A stretch of DNA of 64,000 nt from Pseudomonas sp. Irchel s3h14 (lineage in GTDB: Bacteria > Pseudomonadota > Gammaproteobacteria > Pseudomonadales > Pseudomonadaceae). Location: NCBI RefSeq assembly GCF_900187425.1, contig NZ_FYDJ01000005.1, positions 1 through 64,000 on the forward strand, written 5' to 3'. The notes beneath the pieces are model-generated. The model saw only the letters and a list, made by a program, of their open reading frames with translations. It was not told the DNA's origin and ran no database searches. The translations under genes were made by a program, and so were the position numbers. Below, one piece after another: positions 7,783 to 16,249 of this stretch; the first letter of the stretch is position 1, and each line of letters starts with the position of its first letter.

Positions 7783-9521
7783 TCGACGCTCCTGAACAGG
7801 CTTTTGGCCGAGCAGGTCTCGCTCTGACACTTGATGTGATTGGCCGCCACGTAACCGAAGGTCATTGCCGGGCCGATGGTCGAACCGGCGCCCGGGTACG
7901 TGCGCCCCATCATCGAAGCGGCGCTGTTGCCGATGGCATACAAACCGTTGATGGGTTGCCCGTCCTCATGCAATACGCGGGCGTGAACATCGGTCAGCAA
8001 ACCACCCTTGGTGCCGATATCCCCGGCATCAATGCGCACGGCGTAGAACGGACCTTTGAGCAACGGTGCCAGGCAAGGATTGGGCTGCACATTCGGATCA
8101 CCGTAGTAGCGATCGAACAGCGACTCACCTTTATGGAAATCAGCGTCGACACCCTGCACGGCCATACCGTTGAAACGCTGCACCGTACGGACCAGACCGG
8201 CACCGTCGACGCCGATTTTTTCTGCCAGCGCCTGCAAACTCGCAGCCTTGTAAAAGTACTCGCGCAGATGCTCGGGCAACTGCCAATCGGGCTGGGCGTA
8301 GCCTGGAAGTAACGCGCCGCAGGGGTACTTGCGGCGGAATTCGGCGTCGAACACCATCCAGCACGGCACACTCACGGCGCCTTCGCGATTGTTGGCGTAC
8401 ATCGCGTAAACGATATCGGTATAGGGCGCGGCTTCGTTGACGAAGCGCTCGCCGGCAGAGTTGACCAGTACGCAGCCCGGCAAGGTCCGCTCGACGAACA
8501 GTGCACGCTGCTTTTCTTCGCCCTGGACATGGGTGGTCGGCGCCCACCAACTGTGGTCCATCAGCGCAGTGCGAGCACCGATTGCCTGACCGGCGCGAAT
8601 GCCGTCACCGGTATTGTGCTGCGGCGTGGCACTCCAGGTGGCCTGGGTCGGCTGTGGCAGATACTGCGTACGCATCGCCTGATTACGCTCGAAACCACCG
8701 GCCGCGATGATCACGCCGTAGCGTGCCTTGACGTTGAGCAACTGCCCGTCGCGACAGACGCGAGCGCCGCCAACCCGATCACCAACGAGCAGCAGTTCTT
8801 CCAGTGCACAGTTCAGCCAAAGGGACTTGCCGCGGTCCTGCAACGAACAACGCAAGGCGCCGATCAAGGCATTGCCAAGGGTCAGGAAGCGATCTCGGCG
8901 TGACAACCGCCGCCCCTCGCGGTCACGCCAGTAACGCCACATCACCCGCAGCGTCAGTCGCAACCAGCCAGGGCCACGACACAGCAGCACCTGCGCCTCT
9001 TTCATGGTCATCGCCATGCGTCCCATCATCAGCGTTCCGGGGGATGGCGCACGCATGCGCAGAAACTCTTCACCCAGTTCGGCGGCGTCAAACGGTTGCG
9101 GGTCCATGGAGCGGTAGCCCGGTTTTCCGCCTTCGACTTCCGGGTAGTAATCGGCATAAGCGGGTTGCGCCTCGAAGCGCACGCGGGTCTGTTGTTCAAG
9201 GTATTCGACCATCTCGCGACCGTGTTCGACATAGGCTTCGATACGCCCGTCATCGATCTCGCCATGGGTCACTGCACGGATATAGGCGATCGCTTCTACC
9301 GCTGAATCGCTGCCACCAAGGGCTTTGATCCGGTGGTTGTCAGGTATCCAGATGCCGCCGCCGGACACCGCCGAGGTGCCGCCGTATTCGGCGCTCTTCT
9401 CGATCAATAGCGCATTGAGCCCCAGATCGTGGGCACGCAGCGCCGCAGTCATTCCCCCCGCTCCGGAGCCAATCACCAGTACATCGCAGCACTCATCCCA
9501 TTTGATCCCGGCAGCTTTCAT
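7779..9521 (-). CDS. kstD: 3-ketosteroid dehydrogenase-like flavoprotein (KstD)
   Basis: A 580-residue FAD protein. DVLVIGSGAGGMTAALRA (about 13-30) is the dinucleotide fold and GGTSAVSGGGIW follows. The C-terminal GDIGTKGGLLTDVHARVL and GLYAIGNSAASMMG lead into RTYPGAGSTIGPAMTFGYVA, the signature of 3-ketosteroid delta1-dehydrogenases and 3-oxo-5alpha-steroid delta4-dehydrogenases, including the conserved Tyr and Gly of the active site. It would introduce a double bond into ring A, which together with 9alpha-hydroxylation opens ring B. The protein could be the delta1 or the delta4 enzyme; the sequence does not decide. First gene of a two-gene minus-strand unit. Confidence 0.8.
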   Translation of the reverse strand: MKAAGIKWDECCDVLVIGSGAGGMTAALRAHDLGLNALLIEKSAEYGGTSAVSGGGIWIPDNHRIKALGGSDSAVEAIAYIRAVTHGEIDDGRIEAYVEHGREMVEYLEQQTRVRFEAQPAYADYYPEVEGGKPGYRSMDPQPFDAAELGEEFLRMRAPSPGTLMMGRMAMTMKEAQVLLCRGPGWLRLTLRVMWRYWRDREGRRLSRRDRFLTLGNALIGALRCSLQDRGKSLWLNCALEELLLVGDRVGGARVCRDGQLLNVKARYGVIIAAGGFERNQAMRTQYLPQPTQATWSATPQHNTGDGIRAGQAIGARTALMDHSWWAPTTHVQGEEKQRALFVERTLPGCVLVNSAGERFVNEAAPYTDIVYAMYANNREGAVSVPCWMVFDAEFRRKYPCGALLPGYAQPDWQLPEHLREYFYKAASLQALAEKIGVDGAGLVRTVQRFNGMAVQGVDADFHKGESLFDRYYGDPNVQPNPCLAPLLKGPFYAVRIDAGDIGTKGGLLTDVHARVLHEDGQPINGLYAIGNSAASMMGRTYPGAGSTIGPAMTFGYVAANHIKCQSETCSAKSLFRSVE

Positions 9522-9623
9522 GCGATCACCTTTGCTCAGCGCCCATCAGGCAAAAACCGCCGCCGCCAGATCTTCGCCCGGTGCAGTCGGTCTCGGGATT
9601 GTTCGCCGCGTGCCCTGAACGGT

Positions 9624-9641
9624 CATCGTCCGATGGGACTA
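9624..9641 (-). promoter_or_regulatory. Palindromic operator 3 (for kstD)
   Basis: Read on the minus strand this is TAGTCCCATCGGACGATG, a full match to the consensus, 102 bp upstream of the kstD start at 9521. It is paired with operator 4, 34 bp away, which faces the other direction. Confidence 0.75.
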
Positions 9642-9675
9642 AGGCGATGGGCGCCCCAGCCCCGTGCAAATCGCT

Positions 9676-9693
9676 TAGTCCGCTTGGACGATG
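9676..9693 (+). promoter_or_regulatory. Palindromic operator 4 (for the DUF1302 operon)
   Basis: TAGTCCGCTTGGACGATG, a full match, lies 93 bp before the start at 9787. The 265-bp divergent intergenic region thus carries one site for each direction at similar distances, as expected for an activator with separate promoters. Confidence 0.75.
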
Positions 9694-9786
9694 TTGCGCC
9701 CCAAAGCTGACTCCATAGTCGCCCACAGCACCAATCACCCCCCTGAAATGCAGGTCGGGCAGGTCTGACCTGGGCATGAGGACGAC

Positions 9787-11364
9787 ATGATAAAAACAAT
9801 AATCGCCCCACAATCGCTGCACCCTCGCGTACAGCTGGCCATGCTCTTGCTGGCTGGTGGACTGGGCAGTCAAGCCAGCGCCATGAGTTTCCAGCCGAAC
9901 GAGGATTTGAGCGTCGACTGGGATACCACACTGACGCACAGCCTGGCCTGGCGGACCGATTCTCGCGATCACAAGCTGACGGCCAATGCCAACGGCAACG
10001 ATGGCAACAACGCGTTCGACAAAGGCAGCCTGATCAACAACCGCAGCGGTTTTCTCACCGAGGCCAACATCAAATGGCGTGAGGACTACGGCGTGTTCCT
10101 GCGTGGGACGGGCTTCTACGACAACGTTTACGATCAGGGCAACGACAACGACACGGGCACCTCGAACTGCTTCGCCGGCGGTCATTGCAACCGTCCCGAC
10201 CGGTTCTCCCAGGACACCATCGATCAACACCGCAATGAACTGCGCATGCTCGATTACTACGCGTATGGCACCTGGGACATCGGCGGCCACACCTTCAACG
10301 CGCGGCTCGGCAATCAGGTGGTGAGCTGGGGTGAAAGCCTGTTCTACCCCGGCATTTCCGCCGCCCAGAGCCCGGTGGATGCGACCAAGTCGACCACCCC
10401 CGGGGTTGAGGTCAAGGAGATCCTGCTGCCCGTCGGCCAACTGTTCACGCAGTTCAGCCTGACCGACAGCCTCGATCTGCAGGCCTACTACCAATACAAA
10501 TGGGAAAAGACCGAGCTGTTCGGCGTGGGTAGCTACTTTTCCACCACCGACTTCATCGACGAGGGTGGCTTCAACGACGCCAGCGGTTTCCTGACACGCC
10601 TGGGTGACGACAAGCCGAGCAACAGCGGCCAATACGGTGTGGCCCTGACCTATGCGGCAGAGTCGCTGAACAACACCGAGTTCGGCCTCTACTACTCGCG
10701 CTACCACGACAAGACCCCGTCGCTGGATTTCCAGACCGACCTGGGGCACTACCGGGTGCGCTACTTCGACAACATCGATCTTTACGGCGCGAGTTTCTCC
10801 ACGGTGCTGGGCAGCGTGAGCTGGGCCGGTGAAGTCAGCTACCGCGACGGTCAGCCCGTGATGGTCGACAACGGTTTCTCAAGCCCGGTGCGCGGCAAAA
10901 CCCTGCAGGCGCAGACGTCGATGATCTACGTGCTCGGCCCGACATCATGGGCCGACAACACCACGCTGACCGGTGAGCTGGTCTACAACACCGTGCTCAG
11001 CAACGACAAGTCGGAACCTGTGACATTCGCCCCTGGATTCTCGCAGCCGGGCACCGACAGCCTGGTCTATGACCGCGACGCCTTCGGTTACACGGTTCAG
11101 GCGAACTTCGATTACAACAACGTGTTCAGCGGCTGGGACATGTCGGTGCCCGTCACCTACAGCACCGCCGCCCAGCATGACAGCGCACTGGTGGGCTCGA
11201 TCAACTCAGGCCAGGGCGACGACCGCGCGAGCATCGGCAGCTCGTGGCGCTATCTGGGCAACTTCACCGTAGAAGCCCGTTACAACGCCTACCTGGGCAA
11301 CGCCAACAACGCCCCGTTGGCCGACCGCGACAACGTCGCCCTCAACTTCAAATACCGGTTCTGA
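9787..11364 (+). CDS. DUF1302 family outer-membrane protein
   Basis: A 525-residue exported protein. The signal peptide is near residues 15-36 (LAMLLLAGGLGSQASA) and the mature part is rich in Asn, Tyr, Asp and aromatic beta-strand patterns, ending in NVALNFKYRF with the terminal Phe typical of outer-membrane barrels. DUF1302 proteins usually occur next to DUF1329 proteins in clusters for hydrophobic substrates, including steroids, and are thought to help uptake or envelope handling. Here too the DUF1329 gene follows after 23 bp. Confidence 0.8.
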   Translation: MIKTIIAPQSLHPRVQLAMLLLAGGLGSQASAMSFQPNEDLSVDWDTTLTHSLAWRTDSRDHKLTANANGNDGNNAFDKGSLINNRSGFLTEANIKWREDYGVFLRGTGFYDNVYDQGNDNDTGTSNCFAGGHCNRPDRFSQDTIDQHRNELRMLDYYAYGTWDIGGHTFNARLGNQVVSWGESLFYPGISAAQSPVDATKSTTPGVEVKEILLPVGQLFTQFSLTDSLDLQAYYQYKWEKTELFGVGSYFSTTDFIDEGGFNDASGFLTRLGDDKPSNSGQYGVALTYAAESLNNTEFGLYYSRYHDKTPSLDFQTDLGHYRVRYFDNIDLYGASFSTVLGSVSWAGEVSYRDGQPVMVDNGFSSPVRGKTLQAQTSMIYVLGPTSWADNTTLTGELVYNTVLSNDKSEPVTFAPGFSQPGTDSLVYDRDAFGYTVQANFDYNNVFSGWDMSVPVTYSTAAQHDSALVGSINSGQGDDRASIGSSWRYLGNFTVEARYNAYLGNANNAPLADRDNVALNFKYRF

Positions 11365-11387
11365 ATCCCCTGATGGAGGAGCACAGC

Positions 11388-12767
11388 ATGTCTAGATTTA
11401 CCCACACATTGTTGGGCACGGCGTTGGCCGTCAGCCTGCTCGGCAGTGGCCTGGTTCAGGCCAAAATCAGCAATGAAGAAGCCGCACGCCTGGGTCAGGA
11501 CCTGACCCCGATGGGTGCCGAGAAGGCGGGCAACGCCGACGGCAGCATCCCGGCCTGGACCGGAAAATGGCGCGGCTTGCCGCCACAGCTCAAATACGCT
11601 GGCCCCGGTACGCCGTACCCGGACCCGTACGCGGCGGAAAAACCGCTGTTCGTGATCAATGCGCAGAACATGGACAAGTACGCCAACAACCTCACCGATG
11701 GCCAAAAGGCACTGCTGAAACGCTACCCCGCGACCTTCAACATTCCGGTGTACCCGAGCCATCGCGACTTCCGTTTCGATCAGCGCCTGGAAGATCTGGT
11801 CAAGAAAAACGCGGTCAGCGCCGAACTGGCCAACGACAACAACGACACGCAAAACGCTTGGGGCGCCTCGCCGTTCCCGATTCCAAAGAACGGTAGCGAG
11901 TTGATGTTCAACCATACGCTGGCCGGACGCGCCAATACCGAAGAGGCCAACTACGGGCAGGCGGTGGTCTATTCCAACAAGGAACGGGTACTCGAAGAGG
12001 TCAACTACAAGATCTTCTCGATCTGGTCCAGCCCGGATAAAACCCTGGAGAGCGCCAACGGCATTCTCACCAACTTCCTGATCACCACCCTGGAGCCGGT
12101 GCGCAAGAAAGGCGAGATTGTCGTCGGTCACGAGTTCATCAACCCGACCGCCTCCCCTCGCCAGGCCTGGCAGTACAGCCCGGGGCAACGTCGAGTACGT
12201 CGTGCGCCAACCGTAGGCTATGACTCACCGAGCGGCGCCGGCGGTTTTCGGGTGTATGACGAAGACCGTTTGTTCAACGGTGCACCGGATCGCTACAACT
12301 GGACCATCGTCGGCAAGAAAGAAATCTACATCCCGTACCACAACTACAAGATCGACGACCCGAGCGTGAACACCGACCAGATTCTGGCCACCACCGGCCA
12401 CATCGATCCGCAGTACATGCGCTATGAAAAGCACCGCGTCTGGGTCTTGCAGGCAACCCTTAAAGAAGGCGCCCGGCATGTTTACGCCAAGCGCGTGTTG
12501 TACCTGGACGAGGATTCCTGGGCCGCAACCCTGGCCGACAATTACGACAGCCGCGGCGAGCTTTGGCGCACCAACATGCAAACTTCGATCTACGCCTACG
12601 AGCTGCAGCGCTACCACGCTCGCCTCGGGATCTACCATGATCTGATCGCCGGTTCGTACCTGGTTGACCGGATGTTGATCGATCAAAAGCCCGCCAAGCT
12701 CAACGCCACCGCCTTCACTGAAGACGAATTCACTCCCGGCAACCTGCGCAAACTCGGCACCCGCTAA
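11388..12767 (+). CDS. DUF1329 family exported protein
   Basis: A 459-residue protein with a signal peptide (residues 1-24, cleavage after LVQA) and the LGQDLTPMGAEKAGNADGSIP start typical of DUF1329. The family resembles LolA/LolB-like folds and is paired with DUF1302 barrels; a role in moving steroid across the envelope is inferred from that. ATG 11388 has GGAGGAG upstream. A rho-independent terminator follows at 12776. Confidence 0.8.
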   Translation: MSRFTHTLLGTALAVSLLGSGLVQAKISNEEAARLGQDLTPMGAEKAGNADGSIPAWTGKWRGLPPQLKYAGPGTPYPDPYAAEKPLFVINAQNMDKYANNLTDGQKALLKRYPATFNIPVYPSHRDFRFDQRLEDLVKKNAVSAELANDNNDTQNAWGASPFPIPKNGSELMFNHTLAGRANTEEANYGQAVVYSNKERVLEEVNYKIFSIWSSPDKTLESANGILTNFLITTLEPVRKKGEIVVGHEFINPTASPRQAWQYSPGQRRVRRAPTVGYDSPSGAGGFRVYDEDRLFNGAPDRYNWTIVGKKEIYIPYHNYKIDDPSVNTDQILATTGHIDPQYMRYEKHRVWVLQATLKEGARHVYAKRVLYLDEDSWAATLADNYDSRGELWRTNMQTSIYAYELQRYHARLGIYHDLIAGSYLVDRMLIDQKPAKLNATAFTEDEFTPGNLRKLGTR

Positions 12768-12775
12768 GCCCTCCG

Positions 12776-12816
12776 CGCCCTGACCGATTTACTCGGTCGG
12801 GGCGTTGTGCTTTTTT
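12776..12816 (+). terminator. Rho-independent terminator
   Basis: A 12-bp stem (CGCCCTGACCGA with TCGGTCGGGGCG, one wobble pair) is followed by TTGTGC and six T. It closes the DUF1302-DUF1329 operon. Confidence 0.8.
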
Positions 12817-12845
12817 GAACTCGCTCATTTCACGGAAAACGCCCC

Positions 12846-13823
12846 ATGAATAAATTGCTCACTGGCGTCATCGCCATGGCCAGCGTCAGCCTGTCGATGC
12901 AGGCCAATGCCCTGAACATCCTGCTGACCAACGACGATGGATGCCGGGCACCCGGCATCGATGCGATGTACCGGGCGCTGACGGCCGCCGGGCATCAGGT
13001 GACCCTCGTTGGTCCGTTGAACGACAGCAGTGGCATCAGCGCGGCCAGCGTGGTCGTGCCCGGTCAGGCGTTGGCAGTGACCGAGTTGGCGCCAGGCAAA
13101 TTTTGCGTCGGCCCACCCGAGGGCTACACCCCGCCCCCGGGCAAGACTTCCGCCATCGGCACCCCGGTGGATGCGGTCAATGTTGGCCTGGACGTGCTGC
13201 TCAAAGGCAATCCACCAGACCTGGTGGTATCGGGCAGTAATTTTGGCGAAAACGTCGGCCCGCTGACGCAAATGTCCGGCACCTTGAACGCCGCGGTCCG
13301 CGCAATGTTCAAGGGCATTCCGGCGGTGGCGGTGTCGACGGCCATCGACATGGACCTGATCATCCGCGACCAACAGGCCGGCTACCGCAAAACCCTCGGC
13401 GCCATGGACGACACCGCCCGGTTTGCGGTGAAGGTTATCGAGCAGGCAAGCCTCGCGGGTGCTCAAGCCAAACAGGCCTGCGGGAAAAACAACCTCGGCT
13501 GCGAATTGAATGTGCTCGGTTTGCCGGGTGTCAGCGGGTTGAATATCAATTACCCGGCGCTGGCGGCCAGTGAAGTCAAAGGCGTGAGTGTTGCCCCGAT
13601 CGGCAATTGGGACCGGGTGAACTTCACTTCTCAGCGCGGCTCCGACGGCATGGTTCACGTCAACCTGGTCTCCCCGCCGACACCGACGGCCGCCCAGCAA
13701 CAGGCCGATGCGTATCAATTATGGCAAGGGCATGCGGTGATCACCGTGATCGACGGCAACATGAGCGCACCGGGTGCGGTGCAGGATCAGGCGAAGGAAA
13801 TGTTGCGGGGAATAAAACCTTAA
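12846..13823 (+). CDS. SurE-like nucleotidase with a signal peptide
   Basis: A 325-residue protein of the SurE survival-protein family, normally metal-dependent 5'/3'-nucleotidases. LLTNDDGCRAPG (residues 26-37) holds the metal-binding Asp pair and VVSGSNFGENVG the conserved SGxNxGxN-type motif. Unlike ordinary SurE (about 250 residues, cytoplasmic), it has an N-terminal hydrophobic segment ending MQANA near residue 22, so it should be exported. It also has an extended C-terminal half and two cysteines at the AKQACGKNNLGCEL stretch. It sits alone between the DUF1302/1329 terminator and a repeat array; no operator was seen before it. Its substrate is unknown. Confidence 0.75.
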   Translation: MNKLLTGVIAMASVSLSMQANALNILLTNDDGCRAPGIDAMYRALTAAGHQVTLVGPLNDSSGISAASVVVPGQALAVTELAPGKFCVGPPEGYTPPPGKTSAIGTPVDAVNVGLDVLLKGNPPDLVVSGSNFGENVGPLTQMSGTLNAAVRAMFKGIPAVAVSTAIDMDLIIRDQQAGYRKTLGAMDDTARFAVKVIEQASLAGAQAKQACGKNNLGCELNVLGLPGVSGLNINYPALAASEVKGVSVAPIGNWDRVNFTSQRGSDGMVHVNLVSPPTPTAAQQQADAYQLWQGHAVITVIDGNMSAPGAVQDQAKEMLRGIKP

Positions 13824-13842
13824 GGCACGCAGAACCTCCCCT

Positions 13843-14338
13843 GTCGGAGCGAGCCTGCTCGCGAAGAGGCCGGCACATTCAACATCTACGTCGCTGGTAA
13901 CTCCGCTTTCGCGAGCAGGCTCGCTCCCACAGTTGATCGTCGGTAAACACAAAGCCTGTGAACACCCTAAATCCCTTGTGGGAGCGGGCTTGCTCGCGAA
14001 GAGGCCGGCACATTCAACATCTATGCCGCGGGTAACTCCGCTATCGCGAGCAGGCTCACTCCCACAGTTGATCGTCGGTAATCACAAAGCCTGTGAACAC
14101 CCTAAATCCCTTGTGGGAGCGGGCTTGCTCGCGAAGAGGCCGGCACATTCAACATCTATGTCGCGGGTAACTCCGCTTTCGCGAGCAAGCCCGCTCCCAC
14201 AGTTGATCGTCGGTAAACACACCGCCTGTGAACACCCTAAATCTCTTGTGGGAGCGAGCCTGCTCGCGATGAGGGCGGCACATTCAACATTGATGTCGCC
14301 TGATACACCGTCATCGCGAGCAAGCTCGGCTCCTACAG
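13843..14338. repeat. Tandem array of four REPIN-type hairpins
   Basis: Four REP doublets start at 13843, 13977, 14112 and 14247, that is, spaced 134-135 bp apart. Each has GGGAGCnnGCTTGCTCGCGA (or close) on the left and its inverted form on the right around GGCCGGCACATTCAACAT. The spacer GTTGATCGTCGGTAAACACA-type sequence is repeated too, so the array grew by duplication of the whole 135-bp unit. It fills the 516-bp gap between the SurE-like gene and the convergent esterase. No RAYT transposase is present in the window. Confidence 0.85.
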
Positions 14339-14339
14339 G

Positions 14340-15278
14340 TTATGTGTTCGCTCCAGATAGCGCCCTGCGCAGGTCTGCCGCGGCATCGGACAAGGCTTGC
14401 GCAGCGCGCTCGACAAACGGCGCCATGCTGATAAAACCGTGAATCATGCCCTCGCAGCGCTGCACGCGTACCGACACGCCGGCTTCCCGCAGGCGCAAGG
14501 CAAACGCCTCGCCCTCGTCGCGCAGCGGATCAAACTCGGCGCTGATCAGGGTGGTCGGCGGCAAGTCCGCCAACCGGTCGGCGCGTAACGGCGAGGCCAA
14601 GGGATCATCCCCCTGATCGGCATCCGGCAGGTACTGCTGCCAAAACCAGTACATCATTGCACCGGTGAGGAAATAGCCCTCGGCAAAATCCTCATAAGAC
14701 TTGCTGTCGCAGCGCGCATCGGTGACCGGGTAAAACAGGCACTGATAACTGATTTTCGGCCCCTGCCGTTGCGCCGCCAGCCGACTCACGGCAAGCGCCA
14801 GATTGCCCCCGGCACTGTCCCCGGCCAAGCCCAGCCGGCTGCCATCGACGCCCAGTTCAGACGCGTGCTCGACCAGCCAGCAGGTGGCCGCATAACAATC
14901 GAGTGGTGCCGCCGGGAAATGGTTTTCCGGCGCCAGTCGGTAGGCGACCGACACCACCACCGCCTCCGTCAGGCTGGCGAGTGAACGGCAGAGGTTGTCA
15001 TGGGTGTCGAGGTTGCCCATGACAAAACCGCCTCCGTGGAAGAACACCAGCAGCGGCAGGTTGTCCTGCTCCAGTGGCCGATACAGCCGCGCATCCAGTT
15101 CGCCCGCCGCGCCCGCGACCCGCAGGTGACGCACTTCGATCATCGGATCGCCGGGGATGGCGGGCAGCAGGTTGTCGCAAAACTGCCGATACTGCCCGGC
15201 ATCGAGCTGGCTGAAGTCAGGTTCCGGCAGGTCGCGAAACTGCTGGAGCACTGCGGCGATCTGCTTATCGAGCGGCAT
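14340..15278 (-). CDS. HSL-type alpha/beta hydrolase (esterase/lipase)
   Basis: A 312-residue alpha/beta-hydrolase-3 protein. HGGGF near residue 80 forms the oxyanion hole, GDSAGG near 150 holds the nucleophile Ser, DPLRDEG the Asp, and HGF near 280 the His. These are the marks of hormone-sensitive-lipase-like esterases acting on short or hydrophobic esters; removal of an acyl group from a steroid ester or lactone is possible. I prefer ATG 15278, which has GGGAG six bases upstream, to the in-frame ATG at 15284. It overlaps the end of the upstream SDR gene by 14 bp. Its stop lies 2 bp from the last REPIN. Confidence 0.75.
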   Translation of the reverse strand: MPLDKQIAAVLQQFRDLPEPDFSQLDAGQYRQFCDNLLPAIPGDPMIEVRHLRVAGAAGELDARLYRPLEQDNLPLLVFFHGGGFVMGNLDTHDNLCRSLASLTEAVVVSVAYRLAPENHFPAAPLDCYAATCWLVEHASELGVDGSRLGLAGDSAGGNLALAVSRLAAQRQGPKISYQCLFYPVTDARCDSKSYEDFAEGYFLTGAMMYWFWQQYLPDADQGDDPLASPLRADRLADLPPTTLISAEFDPLRDEGEAFALRLREAGVSVRVQRCEGMIHGFISMAPFVERAAQALSDAAADLRRALSGANT

Positions 15279-16104
15279 GGGCATCTCCCGCTACATCGGT
15301 CATTTGAAACTGCGGATTGGTTTCTTCCAGGATGCTTTGCATACGTCGCTCCAGCGCCGGTTTGAATCCTTTGTGAGGGAAGACCCAGAAGCGTTTTTCG
15401 GCGATGGCGGCGAACACTTGCTCCGCCAGTTCACTCGGCGTCATGCCTTGGCGGATGCTGCTATCGAGCAATTGACTGAATGACGAACCGGCCGCGTCCA
15501 CCACTTGATTCGACGCCATGATTTCGCTGGCCACCGGCCCTGGGCACAGCACTGAAACCGATACCGGCACACCGAGCATGCTCAATTCGTAGTGCAGGGT
15601 TTCCGAGAGTGCGACCACTGCCTGCTTGGTCACGTTGTAAGGCGCCATCAACGGGCTGCTGAGCAAGCCCGCGAGGGACGCCGTGTTGATCACATGGGCC
15701 GCCCGCCCCTGGCGCAAAAACAGCGGCACGAAACTGCGAATGCCATTGATCACACCGCTGAGGTTGACGTTGAGCATCCGCTGCCATTGCGCCTGAGTGA
15801 TTTCCCAGCTGTAGCCGGTCTGCATCACTCCGGCGTTGTTGAACAGCAGATCAACCCCGCCAAAGTGCTCGAGGGCGATATCGCGCAAGCGCTCGACTTG
15901 CGCCAGATCGCCAACATCCGTGACGCATGCAATCGCCTGCACACCGCCCGTCTGCAGTTCATCGCACAGCGCTTGCAACGCCGGCCCATCGAGATCGGCC
16001 AGCACCAGGCGCATCCCCAGCCTTGCCGCATGCTCGGCCAACCCCCGGCCAATACCACTGGCGGCCCCGGTAATCACCGCGACCGGCCCTTTTTCATTGC
16101 TCAT
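15265..16104 (-). CDS. SDR family oxidoreductase
   Basis: A 279-residue short-chain dehydrogenase with TGAASGIG near residues 12-19, NNAG, and TASL...YNVTK as the catalytic set. The C-terminal extension (FWVFPHKGFKPALERRMQSI) is seen in long SDRs that act on bulky ketones. ATG 16104 follows AGGAGT. It is divergent from kshA, and both share operator 5. Likely a hydroxysteroid or bile-type substrate, but this is inferred from context only. Confidence 0.75.
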   Translation of the reverse strand: MSNEKGPVAVITGAASGIGRGLAEHAARLGMRLVLADLDGPALQALCDELQTGGVQAIACVTDVGDLAQVERLRDIALEHFGGVDLLFNNAGVMQTGYSWEITQAQWQRMLNVNLSGVINGIRSFVPLFLRQGRAAHVINTASLAGLLSSPLMAPYNVTKQAVVALSETLHYELSMLGVPVSVSVLCPGPVASEIMASNQVVDAAGSSFSQLLDSSIRQGMTPSELAEQVFAAIAEKRFWVFPHKGFKPALERRMQSILEETNPQFQMTDVAGDAHAAR

Positions 16105-16161
16105 CGCCAACTCCTGCACTGGGTCCAATGGCGTCAGTAGAGCGGGCGGGCGTAAACCGGC

Positions 16162-16181
16162 CATCGTCCATTCAGACGATG
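16162..16181. promoter_or_regulatory. Palindromic operator 5, shared by divergent genes
   Basis: CATCGTCCATTCAGACGATG is nearly perfectly palindromic: both outer arms read CATCGTC/GACGATG, whereas the one-direction sites have a TAG arm on one side. It lies 57 bp from the SDR start (16104) and 68 bp from the kshA start (16250). The symmetrical form fits its use in both directions. Confidence 0.75.
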
Positions 16182-16249
16182 CCCGCTTCTACAGGGGCGG
16201 CAGAATCCGTGACAGGCGCCAAACCCGTGAACCCTGGGAGAATAATAAG

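Noticed and set aside
13843..14338. CRISPR array
   Set aside because: Regular 135-bp spacing at first suggests an array, but the units are long REP hairpins, the spacers are the same sequence, and no cas genes exist.
13933..14442. 169-codon frame across the REPIN array
   Set aside because: Repeats of the same peptide (GAGLLAKRPAHST) come from translating REPINs.
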